Source of the DNA: Colius striatus
Lineage: Eukaryota > Chordata > Aves > Coliiformes > Coliidae
Reading direction: 5' to 3'
Assembly (NCBI RefSeq): GCF_028858725.1
Contig: NC_084759.1
Coordinates: forward strand, 179,023,770-179,087,769
Length of the DNA: 64,000 bases
Positions 20,441-42,612 of this stretch are shown piece after piece (position 1 is the first letter of the stretch; the number at the start of each line of letters is the position of its first letter). The notes beneath the pieces were generated by a model that saw nothing but the letters and a program-made list of their open reading frames with translations, was not told where the DNA came from and ran no database searches. A program made the position numbers and the translations under genes.

Positions 20441-21050
20441 TTCTCCTTTTCCATGGGGTTCAATTTTAAATATTTGATAATGAAGATATTTGTAACCTTT
20501 TAATTTTTAAATTTCTGTAGTCACAGTTTGCACTTGTGCATAGAGACATTGTATAAAGTCTGTAAATATGATGCATGTTGTTGCTTAGTTGCGTATATGC
20601 TGTATATAGATCGATGTAAGATTGAGTGCAGGGATACGTTATAACACTTGCATTAGATGCAACTTGCTCCAAAGGTGAATATATTCTAACTGAACTGCTG
20701 AATAGGGCAGTAATTGTAGTCAGAGTCTGTGTCAGATTGGATTCCTTTTCTATAAGGTAAAACAAATGAGTTCATTGACCAAGTATTTTGGTAGGAATGT
20801 GCTAATATGAAAAGAAGAATTTGTGTGAAATTATTTTAGTAAACTTCTGAACTCCTCGGTGGCAGGGGGACAAAAATTTCTATATAGTGTGACTTTATCC
20901 TGAAGGGGGGGACTATGAAGTCAAATTGCCTTCACTTAGAGTGAAGTAGTGAATGACAAATACTTGCCTCAATGTGAAATTAAACTAAACTTCTTGTGTT
21001 CTGAAATTGGATGTTTAATTTTTGGAATAAAGATGTTTCTCACTGTTTTC
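20441..21050 (+). other. IFRD1: IFRD1 3' untranslated region
   Basis: AT-rich sequence between the stop codon and the first canonical poly(A) signal. The downstream limit is set by AATAAA at 21026-21031. Longer forms could end after the later signals near 21511 and 21572. Confidence 0.8.
21026..21031 (+). terminator. IFRD1: Likely main IFRD1 polyadenylation signal AATAAA
   Basis: Canonical hexamer 586 bp after the stop codon, followed by T/GT-rich sequence (TGTTTCTCACTGTTTTCTGTG) that fits a downstream element. Confidence 0.75.
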
Positions 21051-21510
21051 TGTGTAGAAGTGTTTACTGTGTAAATGAAAAGATGGAACTCTAGCAAAAT
21101 CTAAAGGTTAAAACAGTTGAGCTTATCTGCCCACAGGTGTGTGCCTGGGTTGGTCTCAGTGCTTTAGTAGATGCTACATGAAACTACCTTGCTGTGGTAT
21201 ATCTTATTTACATATGGTCTGCTCAACAGCCTGCAGTTGATTTGTCATTGCTTTTGTAATGGTCAGATGATTCCTAGTTGTGGTACTGCAAAACACCTCA
21301 TTTCTTATCTTAGAGAAGCCATTCCAACTGCCCTGGAATCAAATCGAAAGTGCCATTTCATCACATTGAAAACTATTTATCCTCAGTTTCTGGCTCTAGA
21401 GGACTCAAATGTGCCAGTAACTGAGAACTGTCTTTCTGAGGGGATAAGGGGGAGTTTATGTAATAAAGACATTACAACTTAGCTGGAGATTCTGAATAAG
21501 AAGAATGGTG

Positions 21511-21577
21511 AATAAAAGTGCTTGTTGGAACAAACATTCTTAAAACTGTAGGTCAAGTTACCACCAGAGGAAATAAA
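21511..21577 (+). terminator. IFRD1: Alternative downstream poly(A) signals
   Basis: Two more AATAAA hexamers (21511-21516 and 21572-21577) could give IFRD1 3'UTRs about 0.5 kb longer. Use is not provable from sequence. Confidence 0.4.
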
Positions 21578-21599
21578 CTTTACACCAGAAGAAAACCAC

Positions 21600-31066
<9,467 letters not shown>

Positions 31067-31499
31067 CCCTTCACACAGTCTCCTGATCTTCATCATTACC
31101 TCTTTACCCATGCTGACCTGAAAGTCCTTGGAGAATAGAGCTTCTTAGGAATGAAGTTCAGCGTATTCAGATATTTTTGCTTGCAGCACACGGGCTACTT
31201 AAACATTCTGATGTGGTCACAGGAGCACTGAAAAAGCCAGCTGAGTGAAAAAACACTAGAAAATAATATTTTATCCTGTTTTATGTGAATATAAATTTTG
31301 AAAAATAAGCCTGTGTGATTTACAGTAAACAACGGATTGTTGACAATTTTGGGCAAGAGTTCCAGATTCCCTGTATATTGTAAATGACGGGGCTAAGGGC
31401 TTAGTTTTACTTTCAATGTAAGTGAATGATCACAGAAATCTATCTATTACATGATTCCAGCATGACCTTGTTCACTTAGACATTCTCCTGTTTCTTTGG

Positions 31500-31668
31500 A
31501 ATAAATTTTGTGTTTGCTTCCATATTACTTTTATTTAAGGATAACTTCAGATTCCATTACTTATAAATAAATCCAATTCTGCTGTGGACTTTAGTGTTTT
31601 TCCTTTCTGTGCATCTAAATAGATATATACTCACTATTCCTTCTGTGAAAAAAACAAACTTGAATAAA
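31500..31668 (+). terminator. LSMEM1: LSMEM1 candidate poly(A) signals
   Basis: AATAAA at 31500-31505, 434 bp after the stop, with further hexamers within about 160 bp (near 31566 and 31663). The first would give a 3'UTR of roughly 450 nt. Confidence 0.6.
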
Positions 31669-31669
31669 A

Positions 31670-34600
31670 CCAAATCCTTTCGTAATATGCTATATTCACC
31701 CCAAATTTGTACTAACTAAAAGTGGGTCTTACATGGGAAATGGGCTTAGAGGACTCAGTCTGGTAATACCCATAGCAATGCCAGTATGCTGTACTCAGTA
31801 TTTGCTGGCAGTTTCTGGGTGAAGGACAAGTATTTTTATGAAGTGATGTGGGGAAAATCCTACATGTTCTTGTACTCTTCCCTATAGTTGCTGAGAAGGG
31901 CCAAGTGAAATCTGATCTGAACCTTCATGTTTTTAAAACGGAATAGTGCGTCAGAGGCTGAAAGCAGAAGCTGATGCTCTCTCACTCTGACTTTGCACAG
32001 CTGTGGTGGCTGACACCCAAATGTGTGATCACATAAGGGACTGATGGATGGCTTTGTAATTTTAGTATTCCAAGCCTTCTGCTGGTACACGCATTAAGAA
32101 GCCACCCCCATTGTCAATAAATAAACTGGTTACTCCCATCACAACAGGGCAATGGCAGCTGTTGCTATGGAGTATGTCCAGCACCTTCTCTTTTACTTCA
32201 GGTTCTTTTTCTCATCCAATGCTTTCTTATCTCTTCTGGGCAATTTTATAAAGAAGTCACCAAAATTAACAATTTGCATTGCAGTCTCCTTTTCCAGAAC
32301 AAATTATAGCCCTTTCTGCAATGACTACTTCATTGTCTACAACAGAGTGAAGAACTAGGTCAGGGAATCTTACCTGGTATGGCTCTCCTTGGATTTGCCC
32401 ACCAATTCCATTCCTGCTATTAGGAGTACTTTGCTTTACATCTGTGTTTTCAACACCATCTTTCTAGTTCTTGATTTTCTTTTCCTGATGTGCTACTCTC
32501 AAATCATTCACGTGAAAACTGTGAGGTTTGGTCTTAAGGGTTTATTCTTACTGTTGTTAATTCCCAGCTGCAGTTATAATTATGTCCTCTGTCACAAGTA
32601 GTGGTTACAAAGTTGACTCTAATACAGTTAACAGGGAATGATAAAAGTAGGTATTAAGTGTCGAGTAAGTCATAAGGAAAGAAGCCTTAAAAGCCCAATC
32701 AAAATATCTTTCTGTCAATGCTGTTAAATGATGAAAGAAAAAGTATTGTAAGACTAAAAACATGACACTGTTGTTTCTCTGTTCTCTGAGCTGTCAGCTG
32801 CTTTTTTAGTGACAGTACTGAGTTCTCATCTCTCCCACTCATCTTGTAGCTACTGCAACCGCTTTCAAGCTCCTGTCTTGCACTAACACACAACCATACT
32901 TGTTAACCAAGGAGAAACAACTCTGGCATTTGGCACTCAGTGCATCTCAAACACATGGCTTTGCCACATCCTCCTTGCAACTGCCACTATCAGAGCAATC
33001 TGTGATCCACTAGAAACTGAAACCAATCGTCAATAGATTTTTTTTTCAGGAAAGAGACTGTAAATAAAATCTGTGCTACAGCAATGGTTCCCTAAGAAAT
33101 GAAAGCTTCCTCATCAATCTGATCTTGTCCTCAGTTACTCTTTACACTAGTTATTTAATCAGTATGTAAAATGAATCCACTATTTTTCTGTCTCTATTAT
33201 TGATTAGAAGTGTTGGGGTTTTTACACTCCATGGTTTTATCCTGCAAGGTGCTCAGTGCCCTCACCTGCCACAGACTTAGGACAAAACAATATGCAGACA
33301 TGCTCAGTATCACACAGGACCGAGGTCCTAAATCATCACTTTCATATTTAATTGCTTCTTCACTTGCAGTGATCAGCGCTTAAGACCAGTGACTGAAGAA
33401 GTGCAAAGGTCCAATGAACTCCTTAAGCTCACCCTGTTAGCACTGCTGAAATTCATCTGTTGTTGGAGCCACTTGCGTACCAGGAGGGCATGAGGCAGCA
33501 CTGCATAGGGCCGCTTATGGCATCTCCGCTCGTTACCAACTGCCATGTACAGTGAGAACTGCTTTCATATGAGACCAGAGCATGGGCTGAGAGGGTTGCC
33601 TTAGCAGTAGAAGGTCACCAACACTCCAACATGTTCTGGAGTACCCTCCAAAACAGAAGCAAGTAGTGGCTGCTTCAAAGGAACATTTCTGTCCAATCTA
33701 CTGATAGCTAAATAGTCTGGAACAAATCAATATTTGATTCTTAAAATCTTCTACAGACTTGACCCTGAAGTGAATATCAGCTTGTTCCAGAGCTCCATAA
33801 TCCTTGTCTTGAATAAACAGCCGAGTGACTAGTAAAATCCAAGAGCTCCAAGTGCATGTGGCAAATATAACCATGTAACCACTGTGCTGTACATGGATGT
33901 TACAATATCTCTTGTAGACATGGGTGAGACCTCTGTTCTTGTTTGCCTAGGCATTTCAGGAGCCTTTGTAATATTATGGCAAAGTGCAGGAGGAAAGAAA
34001 TCTGACAGTAATAGTTTTACCTTACCATTCTCAGTAGTACTGCTTCTATCCTTTTCCTCTTATTTGCAGGCTACAGAGGTATCTATGCAAAGTAATTTGC
34101 TTCTTGGTAATTCTCTGAGTCCATTGTAAATTAAAATGATGCTCAAAAAGTTCAGACAGATTTAACAACATGCCCCTGATGCTGGTTTAATAAAGAAATT
34201 CCCTTCAGTTTCCAAACTCATCAGACTTGTCTCTGACTTTGTGAAGCTACATGTGGAGAGACTATACAGTAATAGTAGTAAGTTGCTTAGTGCACGCATT
34301 TGCTTGCCTTCCTTGGGGTCATGTTAACATAAGAACGTCAACTTATACTCAGTCTTATGCTCCTCTAGAAGGAAACAGCTCAATAACTACAGGCAGCATG
34401 TAAGAACTGAGGCAATATGTTCTTTATAGGCACCTGTCTATGAACGTGTCAGAGGTTAGGTAAATCCAGACAGTGGACATCTTCAGCAGAAAATGATCCA
34501 CAGACAGATGTAGACAAGGACTTTGAGAGGCAATCAAATCCACCCCATTACCTAACAGCATCATAATTTATTTGAACCATTTCTGCTGGATGCTTGTCCA

Positions 34601-36415
34601 TTTACATCATAAGATACTTAAATGATGGAGCTTTCACGAATCTCTTCTTCTAGCATTTGACTAACCACATGGTTAATTTCTGATTTTTTCCCTGCTGAAA
34701 CGTAAGCCTGTTATTATCTGACCTATTGATTGTGAGTATGAAAAAATAGTTTGCTACCCTTCAATTTTTCAGTTACTTTATGTTACACAAACTCTGCAAG
34801 GCAATTTTATTCTCAAGAAAGCTTTTTTACCCACTGAGATACTTGGTATTTTAATACAATATTTATTCTTAAACTCTAGTAAGAGTTCAGTCCATGTGCT
34901 TTGTTCACTTGTATGAATACAAAGCTGAACGTGAGTTAAAAACAATAATCAGGTGCATACTCTGAATCTGCAAAAAGAGAAGAGAGAATTCCAGGAGCTG
35001 CAAAAGGACTGTCACAAGTTTTGTTAGACCACATGCTCTCAAAGGTGATGTGCTGTATGCTGCATACAATCCAAACTGTTTGGGAACACTAAATGCAGTG
35101 TCAAGCTATTTGCAAAATGGACAGAGCAGAACAATGTTGACCAAAGCAGAAGCAGTATTGTCAGAACTAGAATTATCTGAAGAATAAAAACTCATTTTAT
35201 GGGGTTCTGAAGGCCTTGAAGGTCAAATATTTATTTTTGTTCCACAAAAGCCTAAACTTTTAAAATTACACATGAAATTACCCACAAACATGCATTTTCA
35301 GATCCAAAATTCCAAGTTTTCTTACTCATTTCACCCTATCTGAGTGCCTGCTCTGAGATTCAGAACCTACCCCACTGGAAATGGCAATGTGCCCCAATGA
35401 AGCTTTAGTGTTTTGAAAATGTTTATTTTGGCAAATAAAATTGCAACCAGTTCTAATTAGAACTCTGATCAAACAACACCTAGATAAAACAAACACCAAA
35501 GAGCAACTGGATTTATGCTTTGTCTGGTAACTGAAAATCACCTGTCAGAGAAGATGCTTAACTTGATCTTCTTATAAGTTGCTAATCTAACTTATCTTGG
35601 AAGATGTTGGGGAATAATAAAAGTTGGATCAAAACCTTCAACTGCAGCCCCATGCTTCTGGGATTGAGGGAAATGTTCTCTTCAGTTAAGAAAAAGCAGT
35701 ACATTTAGTGCATTACATGTTACTGTTCTTATTTTCTTGACAGATTAACAAGAATACTGAGATTTAAAAGACAGAGGGAATGAATGTACTGTCACTTCCT
35801 CTGGGATACACAAGAAATACTAACACTGCGGCCAAAGAGGTTAGTCTTATTCAGGATCCCGATCAATCTTAGAACTCAAGAAAAGGGTTTTTTATAGACT
35901 CTGTTTCCTATCCTTTCTCTGGTTTCTGGGCCACCCTTCAGCAATTGAAATGCTGTCCACGATTCACTGATGAGCCAGCAAAACCCCTGAATGGTAATAA
36001 GAACCTTCCAGTAGAAAGTCACAGTGCTGCTGCTAATTTATCACTGTGAGGCAAACCGCATTACGCACAAGAGTGAAAGGACAATTTAAAAATCGATTGT
36101 CTGACAATTTAAAAATCTATTAATAATTATGGGTTTGCTTTTCAAGTTCTGCACTGCTCATTTAATCTTAACGTCTTCTTCACCACTTGACTTCTTGACT
36201 CTGGAAAACAGTGCTTGTCTACAAGGTGACAGGAAATTTTGAAACTCACAGACACTCTTTGCTCCTCAGCAAAAGCTCATGACTAATGCATTAACTTCCA
36301 ATAAGGTAGACGGAAGTATTTTCTTCAGAAGACCTCTCCCTGAGTCCACTCACGTGGTTAATATGTAGGTAGCAACAAGATTTTTATTGATTTCTCAACA
36401 GAAGGTGTGACATGG
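31670..36415. other. Intergenic region downstream of LSMEM1
   Basis: AT-rich, short open frames only, no supported exon. TMEM168, the next gene in mammals, was not recognised on either strand. A short direct duplication of GACAATTTAAAAATC occurs at 36080-36094 and 36103-36117. Confidence 0.65.
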
Positions 36416-36979
36416 TGTCACGGTTTAATCTCAGATGGCAACTAAGCTCCACACAGCTGCTTGCTCTCCCCTAGTGGGATGGAGGAGAGAACTGGAAGAG
36501 TGAAAGTGTGAGAAGTCATGGGTTGAGATAAAGACAGTTCAATAAGTAAAGCAAAACCCACATACACAAGCTAAGCAAAACAAGGTACTCATTCCCCACT
36601 TCCCATGGGCAGACAGGTGTTCAGCCATATCTCTGAAAGCAGGGCTCCATCACAGTGATCTGGGAAGACAAACCCCATCGCTCTGAATGTTCCCCTCCTT
36701 GATCCTTCTTCCCCCAGTTCTATATGCTGAGCACGATGTCCTGTGGTCCCTGTGGTGAGCTGTCCCAGCTGTGTCCTCTCCCAGCTTCCTGTGCACCCCC
36801 AACCTACTCGCTGGTGGGGTGGGGTGAGAGGCAGAAAAGGCCTTGACTCTGCGTAAGCACTGCTCAGCAATAGCTAAAACGTGCCTGTATAATCAACAGT
36901 TTCCAGCACAAATCCGTAACGTGGCCTCATACTAGCCACCAGGAAGAAAATTAACTGTATCCCAGCCAAAACCAGCACA
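36416..36979 (-). mobile_element. Solo LTR of an ERVL-type endogenous retrovirus
   Basis: About 564 bp starting TGTCACGGTTTAA and ending AAACCAGCACA on the + strand. I recognise it as a widespread neoavian ERV LTR. The transcriptional sense is probably minus, because read that way it starts TGTGCTGGTTTTGGC and has a TATA-like CATATAGAACT near the middle. No viral coding sequence lies on either side, so it is a solo LTR. If the end is taken as 36977, the flanks CATGG and CATGT form a 4-of-5 match, a possible decayed target-site duplication. Confidence 0.85.
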
Positions 36980-37097
36980 TGTGCATTCTAGGTTTTTTTG
37001 TCTGTCATCAGTTACTGACTTAGCACCCTGGAACACGTGTAGACAACTAGATAATGGAGTAGTTTGCCACCTGTAAACCAAGAACAGTAAACACAGA

Positions 37098-37178
37098 ATT
37101 TATTTATTTATTTATTTATTACTTTTAACAGAACGTTAGAGTTTGGGTTTTGAGGGTTTTGTTTGTTTGTTTGTTTTT
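37098..37178. repeat. Two short tetranucleotide microsatellites
   Basis: (TTTA)n at about 37098-37120 and (GTTT)n at about 37157-37178, each five to six units, in a T-rich stretch between the LTR and the second CpG island. Confidence 0.85.
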
Positions 37179-37699
37179 AGACCCAAACAATGTCAACCAA
37201 CATATAGTGGAGAGGAACAAAAGTTTTATTAGAAGTGCTCCTTGTAGATTCTCAACTGCAAGATTTTCTTCAGACTGGTGTGCTCAGGCTACTATTTGAC
37301 CCAAAGCAGCACCTGGGTTGCACGTCTTGCTTGACAGTTATGGCAGGTGAATGCATTTAAAAGAGGTCCTACCATTTAGAAGCTGTTTTTAACTACAGCC
37401 AGCTTCATACAAAAATCTGCATCAAGAGCATCCTCAGCTACACACAGTGAGTCAGCTCACTGAAGTGCTTGGGGAACAAACGAATGAAGTCTCCTCTCCT
37501 CGAGGAATGGTGTCTGTTATAACACGGCAGCAAAATAAGCCGATAAAAGAGGAAACGGGTCTGAGTCTGAAACCTTTTCACTAACATTTTTGTGCCTTCC
37601 TTTAGAAGTTACCTCCAGTCTGAACAGCTGCTTTCAGGTCTTTATGGACCTTGGCAAAGGCTAGAGGCTCACCTCAGACATTTCCTGCCAGGTCTATTG

Positions 37700-38140
37700 A
37701 GAATGTGTCAGCGTCCGAGTTCCAGGCTTGCCGAGCAGGCCCCGACGTATATTTTGCCGTTACACCAGGCAGACGTTGCACACTGCAAAGCCTTGCGGCC
37801 TGCCCGGGCGTCGCCGCGGGTTCCCGCCGCCGCCCGCCGGGCGCTCAGGGCGCGGCCGCCCCTGGGCCATGTGTTGGCCGAGGGAGACCCCTGGCGGCCG
37901 TCGGCGCCGCCGGCAGCCGGAGAGGGCGTGGGCGCCGGCACCAACGCCCCGGAGGCGGAGCGTGCCCTGGGCACCGCCTCGGCCTGCGCGGGGCGGCGCC
38001 AAGTCCCGGGCACCGGGGCGCGGCCGCTCTTAGGGCGCTGTGATTGTGCGTGGGAGTGGCGAGGACGGCGGGAGCGGGGCCGCGGGCAGCGCCGAAGCGA
38101 AGATCGGTGAGACACCACTGTGCGCTTAAGCCAAACGGGC
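37700..38140. promoter_or_regulatory. Orphan CpG island, candidate promoter without a recognised gene
   Basis: About 440 bp of very GC/CpG-rich sequence within an AT-rich background, 6.6 kb after LSMEM1. No homologous protein is recognisable; the frames open here are compositional. A good + strand donor, ATCG|GTGAGA, sits at 38106/38107 at the right edge, and a good minus-strand donor, GAG|GTGAGC, sits at 37673/37672 at the left edge. This is the arrangement expected for divergent first exons. Transcription is inference. Confidence 0.7.
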
Positions 38141-38149
38141 ACTGCTGTT

Positions 38150-41100
38150 GAGGATCTGCTGCCGGAACAGATCCATTTTCTTCAGTGACTTTTCCTTTCC
38201 TCAATGGCTTTCGTCTTTTCTTCTCGCCCCCACTGCCCCGTGCGGTAGTAACGCCTTTTTTTTATGAGTTTTTGGACGCCTACAGTTAGTTTGATGGAAA
38301 TTGTCAAGCCATGTACTCATCAGGCTTACCATATGGAGAAAGAGGAAGGAGGTTTGGCAAAAGTGCAGCTGATCGAAAACATTAAGTTAAAAAGTAAAAA
38401 GAGAGAAGTACGAATGTACTAATGTAAGTTTGCCTTTTAGTGTTTGCAGTCCGGTCACTGCTGACTCCATTACCTGAGGGCTGTGAAGCTGCTGCGCTGG
38501 GTACCACACAACGGTACACCCAGGGGCTCATGATCAAGCATAAAAAGTCATTCAACAGCCTATGTGTCTTTTGATAATATCCCTGAGCTTTCCACCTTCC
38601 CCCTTCGCTGTAAACATGGCAGTCTTGCAGAACAGGGAAGACCAAGTGTCAAGGTGAAGTTTCCCACCCTGGGGAGGGTGGAAGGAGCAGGGGGCAGGCG
38701 AGGCCTGCACCCGAGGGTGAAGATGGAGGTGATGTCTAGCCCCAGGAAACGTGGACCTCTGTAGTATCTGCTTTGCTGATGTATGGAACAGAGGCTTGGA
38801 TTGAAATAGGAGGAACATCATCCCATCTTGAAGATGGGGAATGGTCACTTTTTGGCCAGTAGAGCCCATTGTGTGTGTTGCTGGGAAAGGGTCTGTGGTG
38901 GCCCCTGTGGACTGCGAATTACAGTCCTGCCTGGGGGCAGGTGAGGCAGGAGCCCTGTGCTCGGCACACGGCATTTGCCAGGTCTGGGAGACGGGAGAGT
39001 ATTTTCTGAGAGGTGGTTAACTTGGATCTCACTAGTCTGTTCAGCCTCATTTTTTCTTTCTTCAGATCTGTGATAAATTGACATTTTCCCAGGGACTATG
39101 GCCCTAGAATGGCCATTCACACACTAATGGAGAACATACCACTAAGCCATTAGGCAGTCATTGACATGGAGGCACATAAGTCATTACTTTGACAAGGGTT
39201 AGGCATTTGCATTGATTTGAGGAGATGTAGGCCCTCTTGAAAATTATTGTAATGCAAGTGACAATTTGATATCTGTTCCATGCACTCGTTTTGAGATGGA
39301 GAATTTCTTATGCCACTTAAAAAACTCTCCCCAGTACTCTGCAGGGATAGTAAAGATGAAGCTATTCTTGTGATAAAAGCCCTCTATTTTGCTTTATAGA
39401 CCGACATTCCCCTTTTTTTTATAAGAATCTGGGATGTGTAGCTTGAATTTCTATCATCCTACTGAAGTAGCTACACTAGCTGTCCCAGTGTGACATTATT
39501 GTGCAACACCTGCTGTTCCAAAGTATCCAGCAAGCTGCCTCTTTCCAATCTTGCTAGGAACAGTTGAATACTGCAGAGTGAGATGGAGCTTCTCAAAATG
39601 AGTCAGACCTCTCATCACTGAGAGGCTGCAGTCTCCTCTGTATTCAGATATCCTTCTGGGGGATCTCTGGTCTAGGCTTTTTCCTTGCTGGATAGCAGAC
39701 ATTGACTGGTTTCTCTGAGTGATTATAACGTATTGCAGTTTAGGACATTTCAAGACAAATACTTGTCTCCTTAAAGTTGTTTTTCTAGTATACAAAGAAT
39801 TTTGCCTTGTACTTATAGTCAGTTTAGCTATCCATCTTGGCAGAAAGTCAAGTGACTGATTTGGTAACAGATATCATCATAATTCTGTGCATCTTAGGGC
39901 AGACACCTGTCTCCATTAAAGAACTGCAAGCTCAGGCTCCAGTGTTTTGCAACCACAAAAGCATTGCACAGGCTAATTGTAAGGGAAACACACCCTTCCC
40001 AAACAGTCTCCTATACCTTCCTTAGGAATAACAATCACTAATGCCATTACTTGGCATGCAAAAAATTGTTTGGAAAACTTTCCATCCAGGTTCTCCTTGG
40101 TGTCCTTGACAAGTCAAAAAGTCTTTATGGTAATTTCCAACAATTTGTGTTGCATAGTTTAGTTCTAGTTCTTCATTAGGCATCTAAAATAGTAATGAGA
40201 TTTCTCATTTCTAATTAAGTTGCCTCTTTGGAGGCTTCTTTTATGAATACCACAGGCAATACTTCTCACTTGCTGGTAATTTCTTGCCAGCTACTCATGC
40301 ACTGTATTTTCTTGTCCCTCCTGCAAAAACATAAATTTCATATGAAAGTCTGAAGTACTGATACATTCAATTGAAACCTTTCCTTTCTCAAATGTTTTGG
40401 GTTTTTTTTCCCATTTAAATAGTGCAACAAGGGTCACTAAGAGCTACATTTAAGTGCTCTGTAATTAGAGAGCTACAGCCCTCACCTGGGAAAGAGGAAG
40501 CAATGCCTGGAATCTCCTTAAGCCTGCCCCATGATAGTTGAGCAGCCTCTCATTGAGCTACTGGACAAAGCAGAAGAAAGGACAGCAATGCTACCATTGC
40601 CTTTTTTTATCCTGTGTGGACTATGATTCATCAGATGTGCTCTAAAAAAACTGAGCAGATCAGGCACAGTAGGGGACAGAGACATCTGAATCCTGGCAGA
40701 CCTTAGCTATTAACTAGATGCTAACTGGTCAGCACTGCCAGGAGAGGGCATTTAAATGCGTAGGGAAATTTTCTGCGGCAAAGATGTTTTTGGATGTTCC
40801 AACATTATATGGCAAGTCAGCTGGAGTTTTGAAGATCTCAGTCTTGATCACAGATGAATGAAGTAGCAGTTAGCTGGAAAGATGGTGCTGGGAGAAAAAA
40901 AGTGCCATATCCTGGAACTCAGCCCAAAGGATTGGGAAGATAACCCAACAAGAGGAGGATCTCTCAGGATCTCCATGGCACTCAAATCCCAGCAACTCCT
41001 AAAGGTGTTATAAATCCTCTAACTCCTAAAGGTGACTAAAGATGACAGCCTTTTCTATACCTTCACCTTAATCTCCCTGAGTTGTATGTCTGCAGATGTA

Positions 41101-41198
41101 AAGTTGAGGTAGTGGCATTTTCCTGATTCAAAAAGGCATTATCACCATAAGCTACGTACTGTGACTCACCTGGTGATAAGAACCACATAATGGTGTTT
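38150..41198. other. Intergenic stretch right of the second CpG island
   Basis: No exon or recognised mobile element. A 14-bp direct repeat, AACTCCTAAAGGTG, occurs at 40994-41007 and 41020-41033. Confidence 0.6.
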
Positions 41199-41295
41199 CT
41201 GTATGACCCGATCTTGGTTGACCTGCTTTGGCGGGGAAGGGCAGTTGGACTAGATGATCTCTAAAGGTCCCTTCCAACCCTACCATTCTATCATC
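41199..41295 (+). mobile_element. CR1 LINE 3' end fragment, plus strand
   Basis: Matches the CR1 3' terminus: TTGACCTGCTTTGGC, then GGACTAGATGATCTCTAAAG and CCTTCCAACCCTACCATTCTA. It is a 5'-truncated copy of about 100 bp in the opposite orientation to the next copy, so the two 3' ends face each other. Confidence 0.9.
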
Positions 41296-41592
41296 TCTCT
41301 TTTTTTTTCCTCCCTCCCAGAGAAAACAACAGGAAAAACCCTGTTAGGTTCAACAGGCACAGGATTTTTCTCAGAGTCATTATTCTACCTGGATGATGTG
41401 AAAGGAAGTGAGCTGCTTAACCCCCTACTCTTATTTCTGTACATTCCCATTCAAAGCTGGATCTGAAAACCAGTTTCTTCCCTTCTGAGGCATCTTACTC
41501 CCTTTGCAACAGGTGGGAAGGGAAAGGACTTTCCAGGCAGAAACAGGAAGAGGTGATAATGGCATCACTTGCTTCTCCTTTCTGGAAGTTTT

Positions 41593-42612
41593 CATAGAAT
41601 CATAGGGTGATAGGGGGTTGGAAGAGACATTTAGTCCAACCCCCCTGCAGAAGCAGGTCAACATAGATCAGGTCACACAGGAACGCATCAGGAGGGTTTT
41701 GAAGACCTCCAGAGATGGAGACTCCACACCCTTCCTGGGCAGCCTGTGCCAGTGCTCCGTTACCTGAACAGTAAAATAGTTTTTTCTTATGTTTAAGTGG
41801 AACTTTCTGTGTTCCAGCTTCATCCCATTACCCCTTGTCCTGTCGCTAGGTACCATCAAAAAAAAGGATGCCTCAACCTCCTGACATCCAACATTTATAT
41901 ACCTTTAAATATTAATAAGATCCCCCCTCAGTGTCCTCTTCTCCAGACTAAACAGCCCCAGTTCCCGCAGCCTTTCCTCATATGAAAGATGTTCCAGTCC
42001 CCTGATCATCTTGGTGGCCCTGTGCTGGACTCTCTCCAGCACTTCCCTGTCCCTCTTGATCTGAGGAGCCCAGAACTGGACACAGTACTCCAGATGAATT
42101 CTCACCAGGGCAGAGTAGAGGGGGAGAAGAACCTCCCTTGACCTGCTGGCTACATTCTTCTTGATGCATCCCAGGATGCCATTGGCCTTGGCCACGAGGG
42201 CACATTGATGGCTCATGTTCAGTTTATTATCAATCAGAACTCCCAGGTCTCTCTCTGCAGAGCTGCTCTCCAGTTGGTCAGTCCCCAGCCTGTACTGGTG
42301 CATGAGGTTGTTCCTTCTCACATGCAGGACTCTGCACTTGTCCTTGTTGAACCTCATGAGGTTCCTCTCTGCCCAATTCTCAAGCTGGTCGAGATCCTGC
42401 TGAATGGCAGCACGGCCTTCTGGGGAATCAGCCAGTCCTCCCAGTTTGGTGTCATCAGCAAACTTGCTGAGGGTACACTCTGTCCCCTCATCCAGGTTGT
42501 TGATGAAGATGTTGAACAAGACTGGCCCCAGAACCAACCCCTGTGGAACTCCACCGGCCACAGGCCTCCATCTTGATTCTGTGCCATTGATCATCACCCT
42601 CTGGGCTCTATT
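41593..42612 (-). mobile_element. CR1 LINE, 5'-truncated, about 1.0 kb, minus strand
   Basis: The low end shows the CR1 3' terminus in reverse, with CATAGAAT octamers and the TTTAGTCCAACCCCC block. The minus strand keeps a largely open frame (41905-42690, of which roughly 42612 downward is CR1) for the C-terminal half of the non-LTR reverse transcriptase. It includes [20 protein letters not shown] and the palm motif FADDTKL at about 42462-42442. The frame stops after RGDLINI and the remaining C-terminal part continues in another frame, so this copy is dead. Confidence 0.95.

Noticed and set aside
31670-37700. TMEM168 on the minus strand using the second CpG island as promoter
   Set aside because: TMEM168 has a large first coding exon with many membrane helices; no minus-strand frame of that size or character exists between LSMEM1 and the island.
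37592-38110. 172-codon plus-strand frame and several overlapping frames in the second CpG island
   Set aside because: Overlapping frames on both strands with GC-driven Arg/Ala/Pro/Gly content; no homology or conserved motif seen.
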